A stretch of 64,000 nucleotides of DNA from Sthenelais limicola (Eukaryota > Annelida > Polychaeta > Phyllodocida > Sigalionidae). A program made the position numbers and the translations under genes. Numbering within the stretch: the first letter of the stretch is position 1; each line of letters opens with the position of its first letter. Shown in pieces: positions 46,399 to 61,300 of this stretch. The DNA is taken from NCBI GenBank assembly GCA_942159475.1, contig OW804096.1:105560194-105624193 (forward strand). Reading direction: 5' to 3'. The notes beneath the pieces are model-generated. The model was not told where the DNA came from, did not search any database, and saw nothing but the letters and a program-made list of their open reading frames with translations.

Positions 46399-49300
46399 AT
46401 GGAAGATTACGAATACCCCGAGGCTGTCGTCCAAGCTCCACCCGGTAGCGCGGAAGAATACCAACATCATCCCGCATTCATTGGTGCTGGACAGCAACCT
46501 GGACTGGAAGTCTGGAGAATCGAGGTATCTTTACAATGTTTTAATGTTCATAGTGTAATGTATTAAATACAAGTACAAGGCCCCATATGTTGTATCTATC
46601 AATGTGCTCCATACTTACTTCTAACAATCTCTACAATGATAACCACTGCTAAGGTGAAGAAAAAAACTAACTTGCATTGATTTATTGTTAGCCCCCGTTG
46701 AATAAAAAGGTGCTGTGTGTTGGTTGTGAACTGGTTTTGTCCTAGAAGTTGCAATATGTATTCAATAGGTCTTGTGTATTGTGTGTCGGTTATTTGTCTG
46801 TTGTGAACTTTGATGTGAGGACAATATTGTTATATACGGGGTTTGGCCAAAACCTACTAGTATAACTATGCACATGTTAATGCATACAAATATTTTTTAT
46901 GGCAATCAGTATTTTTTTCTAAAGATTAAGAACCGCGCTAACAACCTTCAATCACAACTGTGACCGAAAACTAGATGGCTAGAGGTTTGTCCAATTAGAA
47001 CACCTGAACAACCACTCAAAACAGCCAGCTTTGCCCGCAACGGTGCGGTGACTGTTTAATTTAGCTAGGTATGTCCGAATTGAGTACTATAGAACCACGG
47101 GAAATGTAGCCATCAGTATTAGTTGGTTCAATGCATGCATGTTCTTTTAACTTTTACTCGCAATGTACAGACATAAAACCGATTCATAATTTCAGCAATT
47201 CGAACCAGTCAAGCAAGAAACTAAGCCAACTGGACAATTCTACAATGGGGATGCATACCTCGTATTGAAGGTAAATTTGTAATAATCAAGTTATCTTACA
47301 TTGCTATGACCAGGGAGGTATATACACTTGTATACAGAGGGAGTGGAAGCGCTTCCACTCCCTCTGCATATTATGGAAAGCCAATTTGGTACATACCGAA
47401 ATTCAGGTCATCCGATTCGGAGCAACTTCGGAGCAACTTCGGAGCAACTTCGGAGCAACTTCGGAGCAACCCCGGAGCAACTTCGGAGCAACTTCGGAGC
47501 AACTTCGGAGCAACCTCGGAGCAACTTCGGCGAAATTCGGGATTCAGATTTTTTTAAATTCGGTCTAACCACAAATAAACATAATCAAATAAACATATCT
47601 TTTTGACTGTCCTAAAATCATATAATTATTGAATCATTATCTGTACCTCATTTGGCAATCGTTGCTAGTATAGGTATTATAGAAGGTGAATATTTTACAA
47701 TATGAAATAGATATATTAAATTATTGATTAACATCTGTAAGGCAAGTTAATTAAGGCTATAAGCTTGTATTGTATACCAAACGAACCGGAACATGTCAGC
47801 ATCACAGAGCTTTTTAAAGTATTCCAATCCATTGGGAAATGGCGACACAGTGGCCCAATATGTGAAGTCCGAATTTAGTCCGAATTTAGTCCGAATAAAA
47901 GAGAATTTCACCGAATTTCTCCCGGTTTGTCTCGCTTCGGATATCGGATCATTCTGCAAATTATAAAGATCTGGGATATCCTGAACTTCAAGATCTTCGG
48001 CCGAACTTCGGCCGACATCCGACATCCGAGTTAACTGACATCGGCCAAAGGATTTTGGTATGAAATTGTATGGGGAAGTTAAGTTTGGGGTTCAGTATTG
48101 GATGTTTTGGTACGGTCTCGGGCATCGGATGTCGGATATCTGACATCGGTATGTACCGTACCAAATTGGCTTTCCATAGTATATACCTCCATGCTATGAC
48201 TGTATTAAATGTTTGCTGTATGCCGTATTCTCATAATGCCCGTAGTTTTATGTGTGGTTTTGAGAATTATGAATTGTATTCGATGAATTTATATTGTATT
48301 GTATATTGTTTATTTCCGGAAAACAGTACATGATAAGATATATATAAGATAATTTACACCGGAAACGGAAACGGCCCTTTTCTGTAGCAGCCATATCTCT
48401 TCCAGAGGGTCTCGTGAAATGTGTTTATCTTAAAATGTTTGATACTTGAATTTCACTTTATTCTGTTCTAGACCGTTGGTGTCGGAAGCCATTATGCTTA
48501 TGATCTTCATTTCTGGCTCGGCAAGAAATGCTCTCAGGTAAAGGTCTTTAGCTGTCCATTAGTCTTTTCTTACAAATGTGGAAGTTTAAGGATATTTTCT
48601 TATGAAATATAAGGACAAATCTGAGGTGGACTTCGTCCAGGGCCGAAAGGAAAGGTCTTTCGGTTAATTTAAACATTTTGTTTAGGTTGCAGTATAGGAA
48701 GAATACGATGTTAACCTCAACGATTTTTTCCCTTTCTGAACAACATACTTTTACCGTTTTATATTATCGTAATCAGAATTTCTATATTATATATATATCA
48801 ATTAATCATATTAAAATAGTGTTAATTATGTTATGATATGTATGGAGTTGATACAAGTTTACGCATGATACCTACACATACCATAGTCAGTATTTTATAT
48901 TGACATTCGATCAATTGGTCACTTGTGTCTACAGGATGAGTCCGGCACTGCTGCTATCCGCACCGTGGAACTGGATGAGTATCTCGGGGGCGCTGCCACC
49001 CAATACAGGGAGGTAATTACATCGACCACAAATTTGATGAGTCGTGTTGTCTCTTTAATTTGTTTCTTTCATTGGCTAATCCAAAACAATCAATATCAAT
49101 TACAATTAGTTCAACAGCAACAAGTCCAGATGACGTAAAGTAATATACATTCATTAACACTGTTCGAGGCAAAACGAAATTTCTCGGGTATTTCAAAACT
49201 AGGACACGGGAAATATTCCAATTTTAAACTAAGAATTATCAGGAAACGGCATTTTTACCAAAAGAAATAGGATATATGGAATAACTATTCACAAATATTA

Positions 49301-52300
49301 AGTCCAAACAGAATCTCCGTTTCGTCTGGAAACCTGAAATAATCAATATTCTCTTTTCTATTTCCATAGGTGCAAAGTCATGAGTCGAAGAAATTTTTGT
49401 CCTACTTCAAGAAAGGTATCAAGTAAGTATAGACCTAAATCATGAGGAATATACTCCCTGTGTTACTCAAATGTATCTTGCTCCAAATATCAAAACTTGA
49501 AAAAATATACGGACAGTCTAAGACATATATCAAGAAGGAGTTGAGAATGTGTAACTTATAATACAATGTTACGTGATAAATTCCCGCATGATAAAAGCTT
49601 CCGATATATTTAGGTACTTAGAGGGAGGTGCCAAGTCTGGCTTCACCAAGGTGGAACATGGAAAATATGAGAAGAGGCTATTCCAATGCAAAGGAAAGCA
49701 TACATGCAGGGTTGAACAGGTATACATACATGAAGTTAAAAAATAAATCACACAGGCAATGACATAAATGTATCTGATGGATTGCATATCTGATGGATTT
49801 CACTGGTATATTAAATATATGATCAGTCGAAAAACTAGCTTCGAAATATTCATAAGAACAGGAATAATAAACAATTAGAATATATCTATCTATTTGTATG
49901 ATTGTAGGTTGAATTGAAATGTGCTTCCCTGAACCAAGGTGACGTTTTCATTCTTGATGACGGACCCAAGATCTATGTATGGGTCGGACCAAAATCTTCA
50001 CGCATGGAAAGACTGAAGGTTTGATTTTGATATTTAAACTACAGGATACCAAGGGCAGGAGGATTTCCATCATAAATTAAACTCGCTTTTCTGTTTTTAT
50101 TTGAAGCCAATTTAATACCATCTTGAAACATTATTTTCATTTTTAACTACTGAAAAGGAATGTAATGAAAAGCAACATTGATGGAACTACAAGGCTTTCT
50201 TGTTTTGAAGAAATCAATTAAGCCTGTTGCTCAGATCAGTTACATCAATGCAAACGGAAAATTTGTCAAATTGTCTAAGAGCATCATAATGAATTCGATA
50301 AAGGATGGCACAAAAAGGTGTTGGGTTTTTTACAACTGACGGTGACACTCAAATTTTCTTCGTCGCGTTCGTGATGACTGCCATTTTGATAAAGTATGAA
50401 TGTACATGTAATCCGTTATAAATCATTTCGTTATGTATTAATCGTTTGAATCCAGCGGAGTAATGGCGCCCTATCCATTGTAACTACAAGTTACTTATAA
50501 TTAATCAAATCCTTTCCTACGAAACTACAACCTGACTGTTTTAATATTATGCAACACACCCTCTAAATAGAATTGTTTATTTTATTCAATCCATTCTCTC
50601 TCCTCAAGGGAGCCGAAATAGCTCGCGGCATTCGTGATGAAGAAAAAGCTGGAAGAGCATTGATTCACATTGTTGGTAAGTGTCCGTTATACCTGAAGTA
50701 ATATTCCATTTCAAACAGGACATTTCAAATATCATACCTTCGCAATCCTGCTTCAAATTCAAATTCAAAAGTTGTTTTATTGCTGCTGTTGTTACAATAC
50801 GGTATAGATCATATCTGGCAAGCCAGTTCTTCCAATGAGTGCCGTTTTTGATTTGATTCTTATCTTTAAGAATGAACATTACAAAAATAGTTGTTTTGAA
50901 AACAGACATGAACTCGAATGAGATGTGATGAAAAATGAGTAATTACATATGAAGTGATGTTAAAATGTGACAATGTGACAATAGTAATAATAATCGACTG
51001 ACTGATCAAACTATAACAACAAGCCTTTGGCTGACGCGATGTAATAAATATATATAATTGTATAGAAGGCTATATTAATTCAAGGTTTCATGTGACATCA
51101 TAGATGTAGTTATACTTGATATGATATTTAAAAGTCTTACTCTAGACGTGCAAGATAAATATTAGTATAGTATACAAAAATGCAACACAATAACATAAAA
51201 GCAGGACGGGGGCACACCACTGAATATCTATAATCCTAAAAGGGGGAAGAAGCTGATCAGTACCGGTACATATATTTCTTGAACAATAATTAGTCTTCTA
51301 ATTTATGAGCTACTGGGCTGAGATTATTCTTGGCATTCTTACTTGGCATTTATAAATTATAGAATCAGTGAATTTGTAAATTTTGAGGCAAGGACAAATA
51401 GGTTTCTTATCCCATTTGTATGGCTTCTTGTTAGAAAAGCTCTAGTATCAAGATTTGTAGGGTTTTGAGCCAAGTAGAAGGCTTTAACAAGGATATGTTT
51501 GTCCCTCCTTGCCTGTAAAGATATTTAATATTTTATATTCCTGATCTATATTATCATATTTAGATTTATTGAGAATTATTCTCAGTGCCAGGTTTTGTTG
51601 CGATTGAAGCTTTTGTAATAGAGATTTAGGGGCGGAGTCATGAATAAAATCATAGAATTCAAGGTTAGAAAGGATGGCCATTTTATAAAGATCATGCTTT
51701 GCTCTGGAGGTCAGTGTATTTCTGGCTCTGAATAATGCGGTTGATCCACTATCCCATGAATGCATTTATGGAGTGCTTATGTGACATTTAGGGGAGCCCC
51801 CATAAGCATTCCTAGACACAATGGATCAACATCTCCGGGAATGTTCCTGGGATGATATCAGCTGCATTAATCTAAATCTAGAGTATTTTGAACATGGTGT
51901 TTAAAGAGCGTTTGATGGTGAACAGGGTCGAACGCTTTACTAAAATCAAGAAATATAAAGAAATATTTTGTTCAGTAATTTCTTATTAAGATTTGTATAG
52001 ATTTTGTTTAGAAAATCAATCTGCACTTGTTGAATGGAATGCTCTGTTCGAAATCCATACTGGCTATTACTAAATAAATTGTTTGATTCAAAATGACTTG
52101 CAAGTTATAGTTGCACAGCCTTAGTTTTCTAAAAGATTTGCCGGCATGGAAATACATGATATGGGTCTGTAGTTGGTGGTGGCCATCTTACTGCCTGCCT
52201 TGTATAAAGGCGTGACCCGTGCTAACTTAAAAGAGCTAGGTACTAGTACCTTGCCAGTAATAAAGAGATGTTAACAATATGAGTGAACTGATCAGTCAGT

Positions 52301-55300
52301 GCTTATACGCATGATTTCAAAATTGTGGCTGGAAGAAATTCAATTCCAGAATTCTTTGATGCATCAATTTTGGATATCATTTTTTTCATGACCACTTGAG
52401 TAATTTCAGGAAATTCGAACTCAGGTATAATTCTGGGTGATTCAAAATTGTTTATAGTCACTGGGGCTAGTGATAGCTAGGGGGAATTTTTTCGGCTAGG
52501 CTGGGGCCGACATTCAAGAAAAATAATTGAACGTATCAGGCACATCTGGTAAATCCGGCATTTGGCCATTTTCCTCAATATTAATAGTGTTGTTCCTCTT
52601 TATTTTACCTGGACTTATTAATGGTCGCAAAAATTCCCAATATTTTCTTGGGGTTTTTTGCTTGTATCCATGATATCTCTAGTTTAATATAATATGATCT
52701 GTTTTTAAGTTCGCAATTAAGCAAATGTATTTGGGAAAATGTTAAACTTTCAGAGCAAGACTGGGATAATAACCCCGCATTCTTTAAGGCCCTTGGATCT
52801 CATGACAAAACAATCAAAGCAGCTGGTGAAGATGATACAGAAGTCGTTCGAAAACTCGACCAGGAGATCACACTTTACCAGTAAGTTTAATATTTCCCAG
52901 ATCAAAGGTACTTCCATAGGCTACTATGCTCGCCAAATATCTTCAAACTAAAAGTCCTGAGCCTGTGAAATATTATCGAATCATGCATGGGTTGAATGCC
53001 TGCAACCATCGAAATTGTAAGAGAATGCGTGGTAGCGCGAGTGGATACCTATAATGAAACTTGGTCCCATATTCCACGCTCCATCGAGTACCATCCTGCA
53101 TGTACTCTCTGCCCCGATTTTGAATCAATTTTAAAGATATTTTGTACCAATCTTCACACCGATAAGCTTGCAAATCCGTAATTCGTTAGATTATTAATGA
53201 ACAGTCTACACACCCTAACGGTACATCCCAGATAGCATGGATATTATGATACAAGATACATAATCATGGACATATTTGAACAAGTCTACATTGTTGGCCC
53301 AAACAGATTATTTGAAGTTGCATCCAATACCAAACACAAAGAGATTGAAGGAAGGCCTCTTTCGATGAAAATGCTAGACTCGCAGGTATGCGAAGAATAT
53401 AGAACTTCATCTACAATTAGATAAAATGTGAACCGTTCCCTTAGTAAGAGAGTTCATGTGTTGGTCCCTTAATATGTTTTATACTATCTAGGCTTCTTGG
53501 CTTATTATAGTGATACGTGTGAGAACGCGTTGATGGCTATCATTTTGCTATGCTTCTTGTTACCGTCATACCGCTGCTGAAATAATTGATGCAATATATT
53601 TTTTTTTCTGTTGCTTGTGATACCTATCCATCCTTGAAATAGCTTTCCAGGAATTTGTATTTAAGTGTATACATAACTGTTTTGCATTATAAACCTATAT
53701 GTGGGGTTTCTCCTACGACAAGATTCCATCCATCCCATTATTTGTATATCATATGTAATGCTTGCTTATATTACCACTGCATGTTTGTAATTGGGGTCAC
53801 AATTATAATGGCTTTCCCTTTTTAAAGCTTTACCCCAACTAAGCGCTTGGTATGTAATTTGTCAAAATTAGGATTGGTGAACCAACACCGGACTCAGGTA
53901 ATGACGTATCCATTGTGGAACTAGCCGTTGGCGGGGGATTCGATAGACACTTGTTGCAACCCAACGTGAGTAATTATATCTCAATGGAGGCAGTACCTCA
54001 TAGAAGCCTACTGTGGCTAAACATGTGTTGAAATGAATCGTCTGTGTAAAGACATTTATAGTCAATCCTATGTCTTTGTAAACACAAATTATCATGAAAT
54101 AATAATCATCACCCCAGGGTATTGCATGGATGTAAAAGATGCGGTTCATTATTATTTGTATTGCTTTTATGGGCGTTCATGTTTATAGATGTATGCCATA
54201 TCCACACAACCTATTATGTAGTATGGCCGGCTTTTGCATTAGTGCTTTGTTCCCATTGTTATCAGTAAGATTGAAATACCCATAAATCATTATTATAGTG
54301 TGTATAGCTTAAGTCATAAAATGACACAACACCCCGACTGCGATAGTTAGCAGAAAATGTCTTTCTCCATACCTAATGGATACTCAAATATTCAATATCA
54401 AATATAACCCTATATAGAGATAATGATAGTGTACCTTGCATAATGCCATCCAGACTAGATACATACTATGTGTATGTGCAGTGCAGTATTTTATCGAGTA
54501 AAGCACCTTATTTGCATGTTCTCTGGGTTCGAAGTCTCGGTGATGCAAACTTAAGTTCTCCGGTTTCATCACTTAACATGATAGTTATGAATACTTTCAG
54601 TTCTGCTATGTTCTCGAATCAGGAGCATCTGGTATTTATGTATGGACAGGGAAAGAATGTGACGTCGATTTTAAGAAGAAGGTCTGGAACGGCGTCAATG
54701 TGAGTCAATTAAATAAAACTCAATTTCCATGTATCTACCCAAAGGTTTATGAATTAATTATAACATTATAAGATATCTCTGAATGTTTGCTTTTTTCTCA
54801 ATTCCTTTAATACCAATTATCTAAGTATAAATTCAAATGTGCATTACGATAATTACGCTAGAATGGAACTGTATCAATTACTTTCCACAGGCCTTTGTAG
54901 ACCGGAGGGGGTACCCATCCTGGGTGAATGTAACCAGGGTGGTAGATGGAGGCGAGAGTCCTTTGTTTAAACAATACTTTTCTGACTGGTATGATGAAGA
55001 TGATGTGATGGTTCCAGTACCAGAAGACTCCGCAGGCAGCAATGTCGCTGGTGAGATTTCCTTGTGAATTAATTGTATATTGTAATTGTAAATGCATTCT
55101 TTATTTCATTTCCAAAATGTGTTGTCCATTTTTTATTGCTTCCAATGGATGCCAGACACAATTTAAAAAACCAGATATTTTATTGGCAAAATTTTAAAAA
55201 ACCATGATTAATATACCTATAGTATAACAAATGGTTAAGATTTACTTAACCTAATCTTTTACAAAGTTTTAGACCAGACAGTGGATATGCTTGTTCATAG

Positions 55301-58300
55301 GTTTAGGTTTCTATGTAATAGTGGTTATAATATACCCGCCTATACTCGGCTATAAGTGCATTTTCGGGTATCAGTTATTCTAGAGGATAATAATTGAAAT
55401 AATTATAAACATCGTTTGAGCCCCAAAAAAGTCATAATATATGTTTGGATTGAAGAAATAGAAAATTGTAGAAATAACAAATGCTTGAATACATATGACT
55501 GTGTCTGACCAGTTTGCCTTTAATAAGTGGGTATCATTTCATTTATGTATTTGGTGTCACTTATACCTGAACAGCCTCGATCGCCTCCTGAAACGACATC
55601 TAATTATTTCTCATGTTATACCCCTTTAGAGCAAAGTTACGAAGGAGTTGATGGCGCAGGACTGCACACTCAAAAACCAGCGAAAGGCGAAGAATTCATG
55701 CCTGATGATGGCTCCGGCAAACTTACCGTGAGTCATTGAATCTGTCCTGTTTAAATGTCACTAATATAGATTTCTTATAAAAGAAGGCCATGGTGAAATT
55801 ATTCATTTAACTGTCTTAGGAAGCCATTTTTGCCCGTTACTAAGTTTCATACTCACCCTTTATGTTTCTAAGAATGTTTATCTATTTTTTTAAGGTCTAC
55901 CGAGTCTGTGCGGATAACGAGTTATTACCTGTACCAAGCCGTGCTCACGGGATTTTCTTCGGTGGAGATTGTTACGTGATGCAGTATGACTACCAACACA
56001 ATGGCCGTGATGCGCACATCATCTATTTCTGGCAGGTAAGAAAATGAGCGAGCTGCTTTCTTGATGCATTATGAGTCTCTCCTTGTTTCTCATAAGATCA
56101 TGATTCATCATGAAGATTAAAGAGGACACGCCATCTAAATTTTCAAAAACGCTTCTTTGATCTCACTATTATGGAATCAATGATATCCATTCCCGTCCAT
56201 AAAATAAATCATAACTTTCACAATTAAGGGGTCGGTTTGCCTCTCTGATTTAATGCCAAATATTTGCTTTTAATAAATATTGGACGCAGAACTAACAACT
56301 TGTATTTTGCTTCTTAATAGGGCCTTGAAGCTGATATCAACGAACGCGGGGCTTCTGCTCTTCAAGCCATGAAATTGGATGATGATTTAGGAGGAGAAGC
56401 TGTTCAGGTAGGTGTTTTAGCATTGGCCTACAGATCGATATAGTACGTAGCTCTGAAACTGAGCGTCACCAACAGCCTGTAACCCAACAAAAGGCCGAGG
56501 TGGTTCCACCTAATGTATTATAAGCAAAGTAGATATCCATATCAAGATAAGTAGTTGTCAAAGATAGATCCTTGAAATGGTGATTCTTATTTTTTCAGAA
56601 ATTATTTTAAATCACCTAGTCTGCTGAGAGAATCTTTCCTGTGATTGTGAACATCAGCGTACCTAACTGTTTTACTATATTGATAAACATAATCTCGTTT
56701 TGAGGAGAGGGGTAATTATAATTATCACTTATGTGATAAATGAGGAATTTATTTATACACGTTGTACTTAATATTGCGATCGATTGACTTCAGATCCGTG
56801 TTGTCATGAATAAGGAGCCCGACCACTTCATGAGGTTATTTGGAGGTAGAATCATTATCTTCAAGGTGAGTTGTACTGATGATCATTTTACACTGTAATT
56901 TGATTATGTCAGTTATACTTCAACCACCTTTCCCTGTGGACTACCTAGGATTCGCATGTCAATGATCTTGGGGATTGAATTAAAACATGAAGTCACAAAG
57001 ACACGATTACGCATGTTAAATTTACAATTTAAGGAATGTCGATGGGAAAAGTTTTAATTTACAATTTGGATACCCTCCTACTATCTAATATGTATATTTT
57101 TCAAATAGGAAGGCCATGTAAATGGATTCCAAAATGTGAGGGATCATGATTATTACAACGCTGATCAGCCCCTTATGTTCCACATTCGAGGAAACAACGA
57201 GGACCGTGTCAGAGCAATCCAGGTTAATATCGTGAAATTTAGATAATTGTGTTCATTCATAAAAAGGCTATTAAGAATTACCTAAAATTAGTGGTTCTTT
57301 TTAAAATACACTACTTTTTAATTCAGGTCGAATGTCGCGCGGCTTCCCTCAACTCAAATGACATATTCATCATCGATACACCGAAGAAAACATACGTTTG
57401 GGTAGGAAAGGTATGTTGGATCATTTCGTGTTCAACAAACATTTTTATTGTTTATGTTCGGCCATTTTATTCGAATTACACTGTGAGGTTTAAATGGAAA
57501 TTCCATCCAGAAAAGAATTGTTGTCAACACTGCTAATTTTATTTATTTAGTCATCCACCGAGAGTGAGCAAGAGATGGCGCGCTTCATGTGCCAGTTCGT
57601 AGCACCAGAGAAGTAAGTACATATTTATTTGCTAATAATGTATCTTACAATTCGTTGTTATAAATCGATAAGATTTACACATGTATTATTAAGAAATTCA
57701 TGCAAATTAAAGTAATGAATCCATTCATCTGCCATCTTGATTTTCTAATTCATAGTGCTAAATGAGCTTGATCAAGGATGGAATTATTTGATCTTATAAA
57801 TTATGATCTCAATGATATAGAGATATAGTTATGGTGAAATCTATGAAGATCTAAAGTAATATTCATCAGAGATGTTAATTGGGTACATTTTCTCCTTACA
57901 GGGGTGACCCACTAGTGGTTTTGGAGGGAGAGGAAAACTTCAACTTCTGGGATGCAATTGGAGGAGAGGAACCGTACTACACCGGAATTAGAAAGGAGGT
58001 AATCACTCCACAAATCTCAAAGCTCTTGGTTTAGTCTATCTGGTAATAAATTATTGATTTTAAGGAAATAAACCCAGGTATTACGCCGAGAAAATGCTGC
58101 AAATGCCAACAAGTAAAAGTACCAAATATAATATATTTTAATTTATTAATATCCAAATCGATATACATGTATATACTTTCACACCATCCAATAAAACAAT
58201 AGTAAACTATTCCCAATCAAATAATGCCTCTCTTTTATTCTGAAATTTACTTTTAATGGTTATTTGTTGAACTGCAGGGAAAATTGAGGACCCCCGTTCG

Positions 58301-61300
58301 CCTATTCCACTGCTCCAACTCCAGTGGGCGTTTTGTCGTGGAAGAAATCGTTGATTTCACACAAGAGGTGGGTTCCATGGAATCGATAGTCTATCTTTTC
58401 CACTTATCATTTGTAATATATCGGTGTGTCTATTTATGCCCCATGCCTAATCTAAATATCATGGTATCATGATTTAACGTTGTTTACAATCAGGGCTGGC
58501 GTTCATAAAAAAAGTGTTAACTCCCGTGTTTAATTCGTGTCCATAAAGCTAACACACCGGTTAGTGGAGTGTTAGCTATCCTCGTGTTAGCCTGGTGTTA
58601 GCGCTAACACGAGGATAGCGCTGGTGTTAGCCAGCGCCAGCGCTATCGCCAGCGCTATCCTCGTGTTAGCCGGGTGTTAGCTATTTTTTTTTTTTTTTTT
58701 TTTCATTTAAAAACATCCGATACAGCCTGCCATCATTACCTAATAAGCCTGACATCAACACTCATAGCCAGTGGCACGATGTCTCATATACCCTTCACAG
58801 ATGATACATTATTGATCAATAACTCCAAGTCTCAAACGAACACTCTAGACAGTGGCAAAGTGACTTCTCTATTTTTATCTATCTATCTTATCTATTTTAT
58901 ACCTTTCACTGTCATACCATATTTCCTTTTCCTTCCGTAGTACACTTAATACTGTAAATAATACTCGAGGAACACCAACACTCCGAGTTAGTGGCACAGT
59001 GCCACCTCTAATTAGCATTTTATACACTCTTCTTGACCAAATCTTCTTGTTGTAAGAAAGAGAGGGGGGGGGGAAGCTAAGAAAGAGAATGGGAGAGTGA
59101 AAGAGAGGAGAAAGATAGTGAGTGAGAGAAAGAGGAAGAGAGAGGAAGAGACAGAGGAAGAGCAGAGAGAGGGGGAGAGAAGAAGAGAGACAAAGAGAGC
59201 GGGAGAAAGAGGAAGAGAGAGAGAGAGAGAGAGGGAAGAGAGAGAGGAAGAGGTGTCTAATCACCAATGTACAAAATTAACTATGGAAATTTGGAGTATT
59301 TCTGAAAATCTTAACTTGGTTAATCCAGGGCTGGAAAAGCCATTGGCGCAGTAGGCGCCCAATCACCGACATAAAATTTACTACTCTAGAAGGCTGGGGA
59401 TCCTACAAAATTATATTAAATGATGAGAACTAACAATTTATTATTTCAACATATACTCAGATATATACTACAAACCCTTATTAGTGGTTGTGTACAGTAT
59501 CGGATAAAATGCATGAATGCATGCCCTGTACTGTGTATAGATCTATACAGAATAATTGTTATAGAATTTACTTTCGGTCTCCTTTTTTGTTTCAATAATC
59601 GATTTCCATGATCAAAATATATCTACAGAGCCTTCGATTCAGGGCGGAGCAAATGAAAAAAAAAGTAAAAAAAAAAATGAAAAAAAAAAATAATGCTTCA
59701 GCTTCTTATAAGACGAATTATAAATGTATAAATGTTAGCTAACCCCCGCGCTAACACCGGTGCTGGCTAACACGAGGATAGCGCAGGTGTTAGCTAACAC
59801 CCGCGCTAACACCGGTGCTGGCTAACACCTGCGCTAACACGGTGTTAGCTTATGGACACTACCGCTAACACCGTGTTTGTCACCCGTGTTAGTGTTCTGG
59901 CACCGGTGTTATAACACCAACTTTTTTTGAACGCCAGCCCAGATGAATGTTGTAGACCAATACAAGACAATGCTAGGGGGACCAACCGATTCTTCACTTT
60001 CTTCATTGTTATCTTTTCTAACAGGACCTTGTTGACGATGATGTAATGATGTTGGACACATGTGATGAGGTGAAGTTTCTTTTAATTTTTCTTGATTTTT
60101 AGCAAACAATACCTAAGTGTACCTAAGTGCAATACTCGTGCAAATTGTTTGAATTAACCCCAATCCAGAAGTCCTATAATAACACAGTTTACAGGTTAGC
60201 ATAGTTTGGCTCAGAATTGATATTGCCACCATGAATTATATTTACAGATTGTCGTGTGGATCGGAGAGGGAGCAAATGACTTCGAAAAGAAAGAATCCAT
60301 GAAAACGGCCTACGTAAGTATTATAAAGTATAGGCCTATATAGTATCCTTATGTGTACAGGAGTGCATTATGTTTTAGTTTGGAAAGGATTTTGTTCATG
60401 CATACCTATGTTTGAGAAGATCGTGACCTTTTGTCATTATATCATCGCGAAGGCAAATGAAGAATTCTCCAATCTAATATTAAATCAAAAATATTAAACG
60501 TTCAGCTTTATCGGGTTATTTTCTAGAGCTATTTGAAATCTGATCCTACTGGCCGTACTGAGAACAACACAATGATTTTCGTGGTGAGACAAGGTTTTGA
60601 ACCACCACAATTCACCGGACACTTCCAACCTTGGAACGCAGAACTATGGAACGTAAGTATAACAATGATAAGCATAAAATTAAATATTAATTTGCTACCA
60701 CCAATCTCATTATTCCTTTTTTGATTGGATGGGATACCTCAATGTGTCATGTGTATTTGCCATTGTTGATTCACTGGCCCATAATTCCTCTTGTGTTGTA
60801 ATTCTTTTATTCAATGTAAGGCCATATAAATTCATATCATATCAAATACAAAGCATGTCAAAAACCATTACAGGATGGGAAAACATTCGCCGAGATAACT
60901 GCCGAACTTGGCCAGGAAAATGACGGAATTAACCTGCTTGAAGAGGTAAAATTTGATACAAATGATTATGGGAAATAATAAATATGACCCAGTATACCTG
61001 ATGCTATATAATTTTGGATCACACAGTATAACGATTAAAAAGTTAAAATTGAGCAAATAAGTTAATCTGCCGAAACAAGATGGGTTAAATCAACAAGTGT
61101 TACTCTTTGTTATCTTAGGAAGTAAAGAAGTACACATCCACTTATCCCATTGATGTTCTTCGACGCAAGATTCCTCCAGAGGGCGTGGATGTAACCAAGA
61201 AAGAGGTAACATTTCCTATTTTTCCAGTTTTTATTTATTTATTTTTTATAAAATAAAAGCCAATACATATAAAACAGTTCCATTGAAAAAACGCTATATC

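Larger units (their letters stand above)
47311..48193. mobile_element. Palindromic foldback element split by element B
   Basis: The left arm begins CAGGGAGGTATATAC and the right end is GTATATACCTCCATG. CTATGAC flanks both sides (47304-47310 and 48194-48200; the match extends to TGCTATGAC). Its centre, 47335-47366, is a perfect 32-bp palindrome with half-site CAGAGGGAGTGGAAGC. The right arm is interrupted at GCATAT by element B. Without the insert the unit would be only about 70 bp and nearly self-complementary. Confidence 0.7.

Noticed and set aside
47306..47606. Overlapping frames rich in [11 protein letters not shown]
   Set aside because: 11-bp tandem repeat read in three phases.
53866..53970. 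Possible extra villin exon ending in AAC|gtgagt
   Set aside because: Exons 10 and 11 already join in phase 0 (MLDSQ-FCYVLE), and inserting this piece would break the gelsolin fold.
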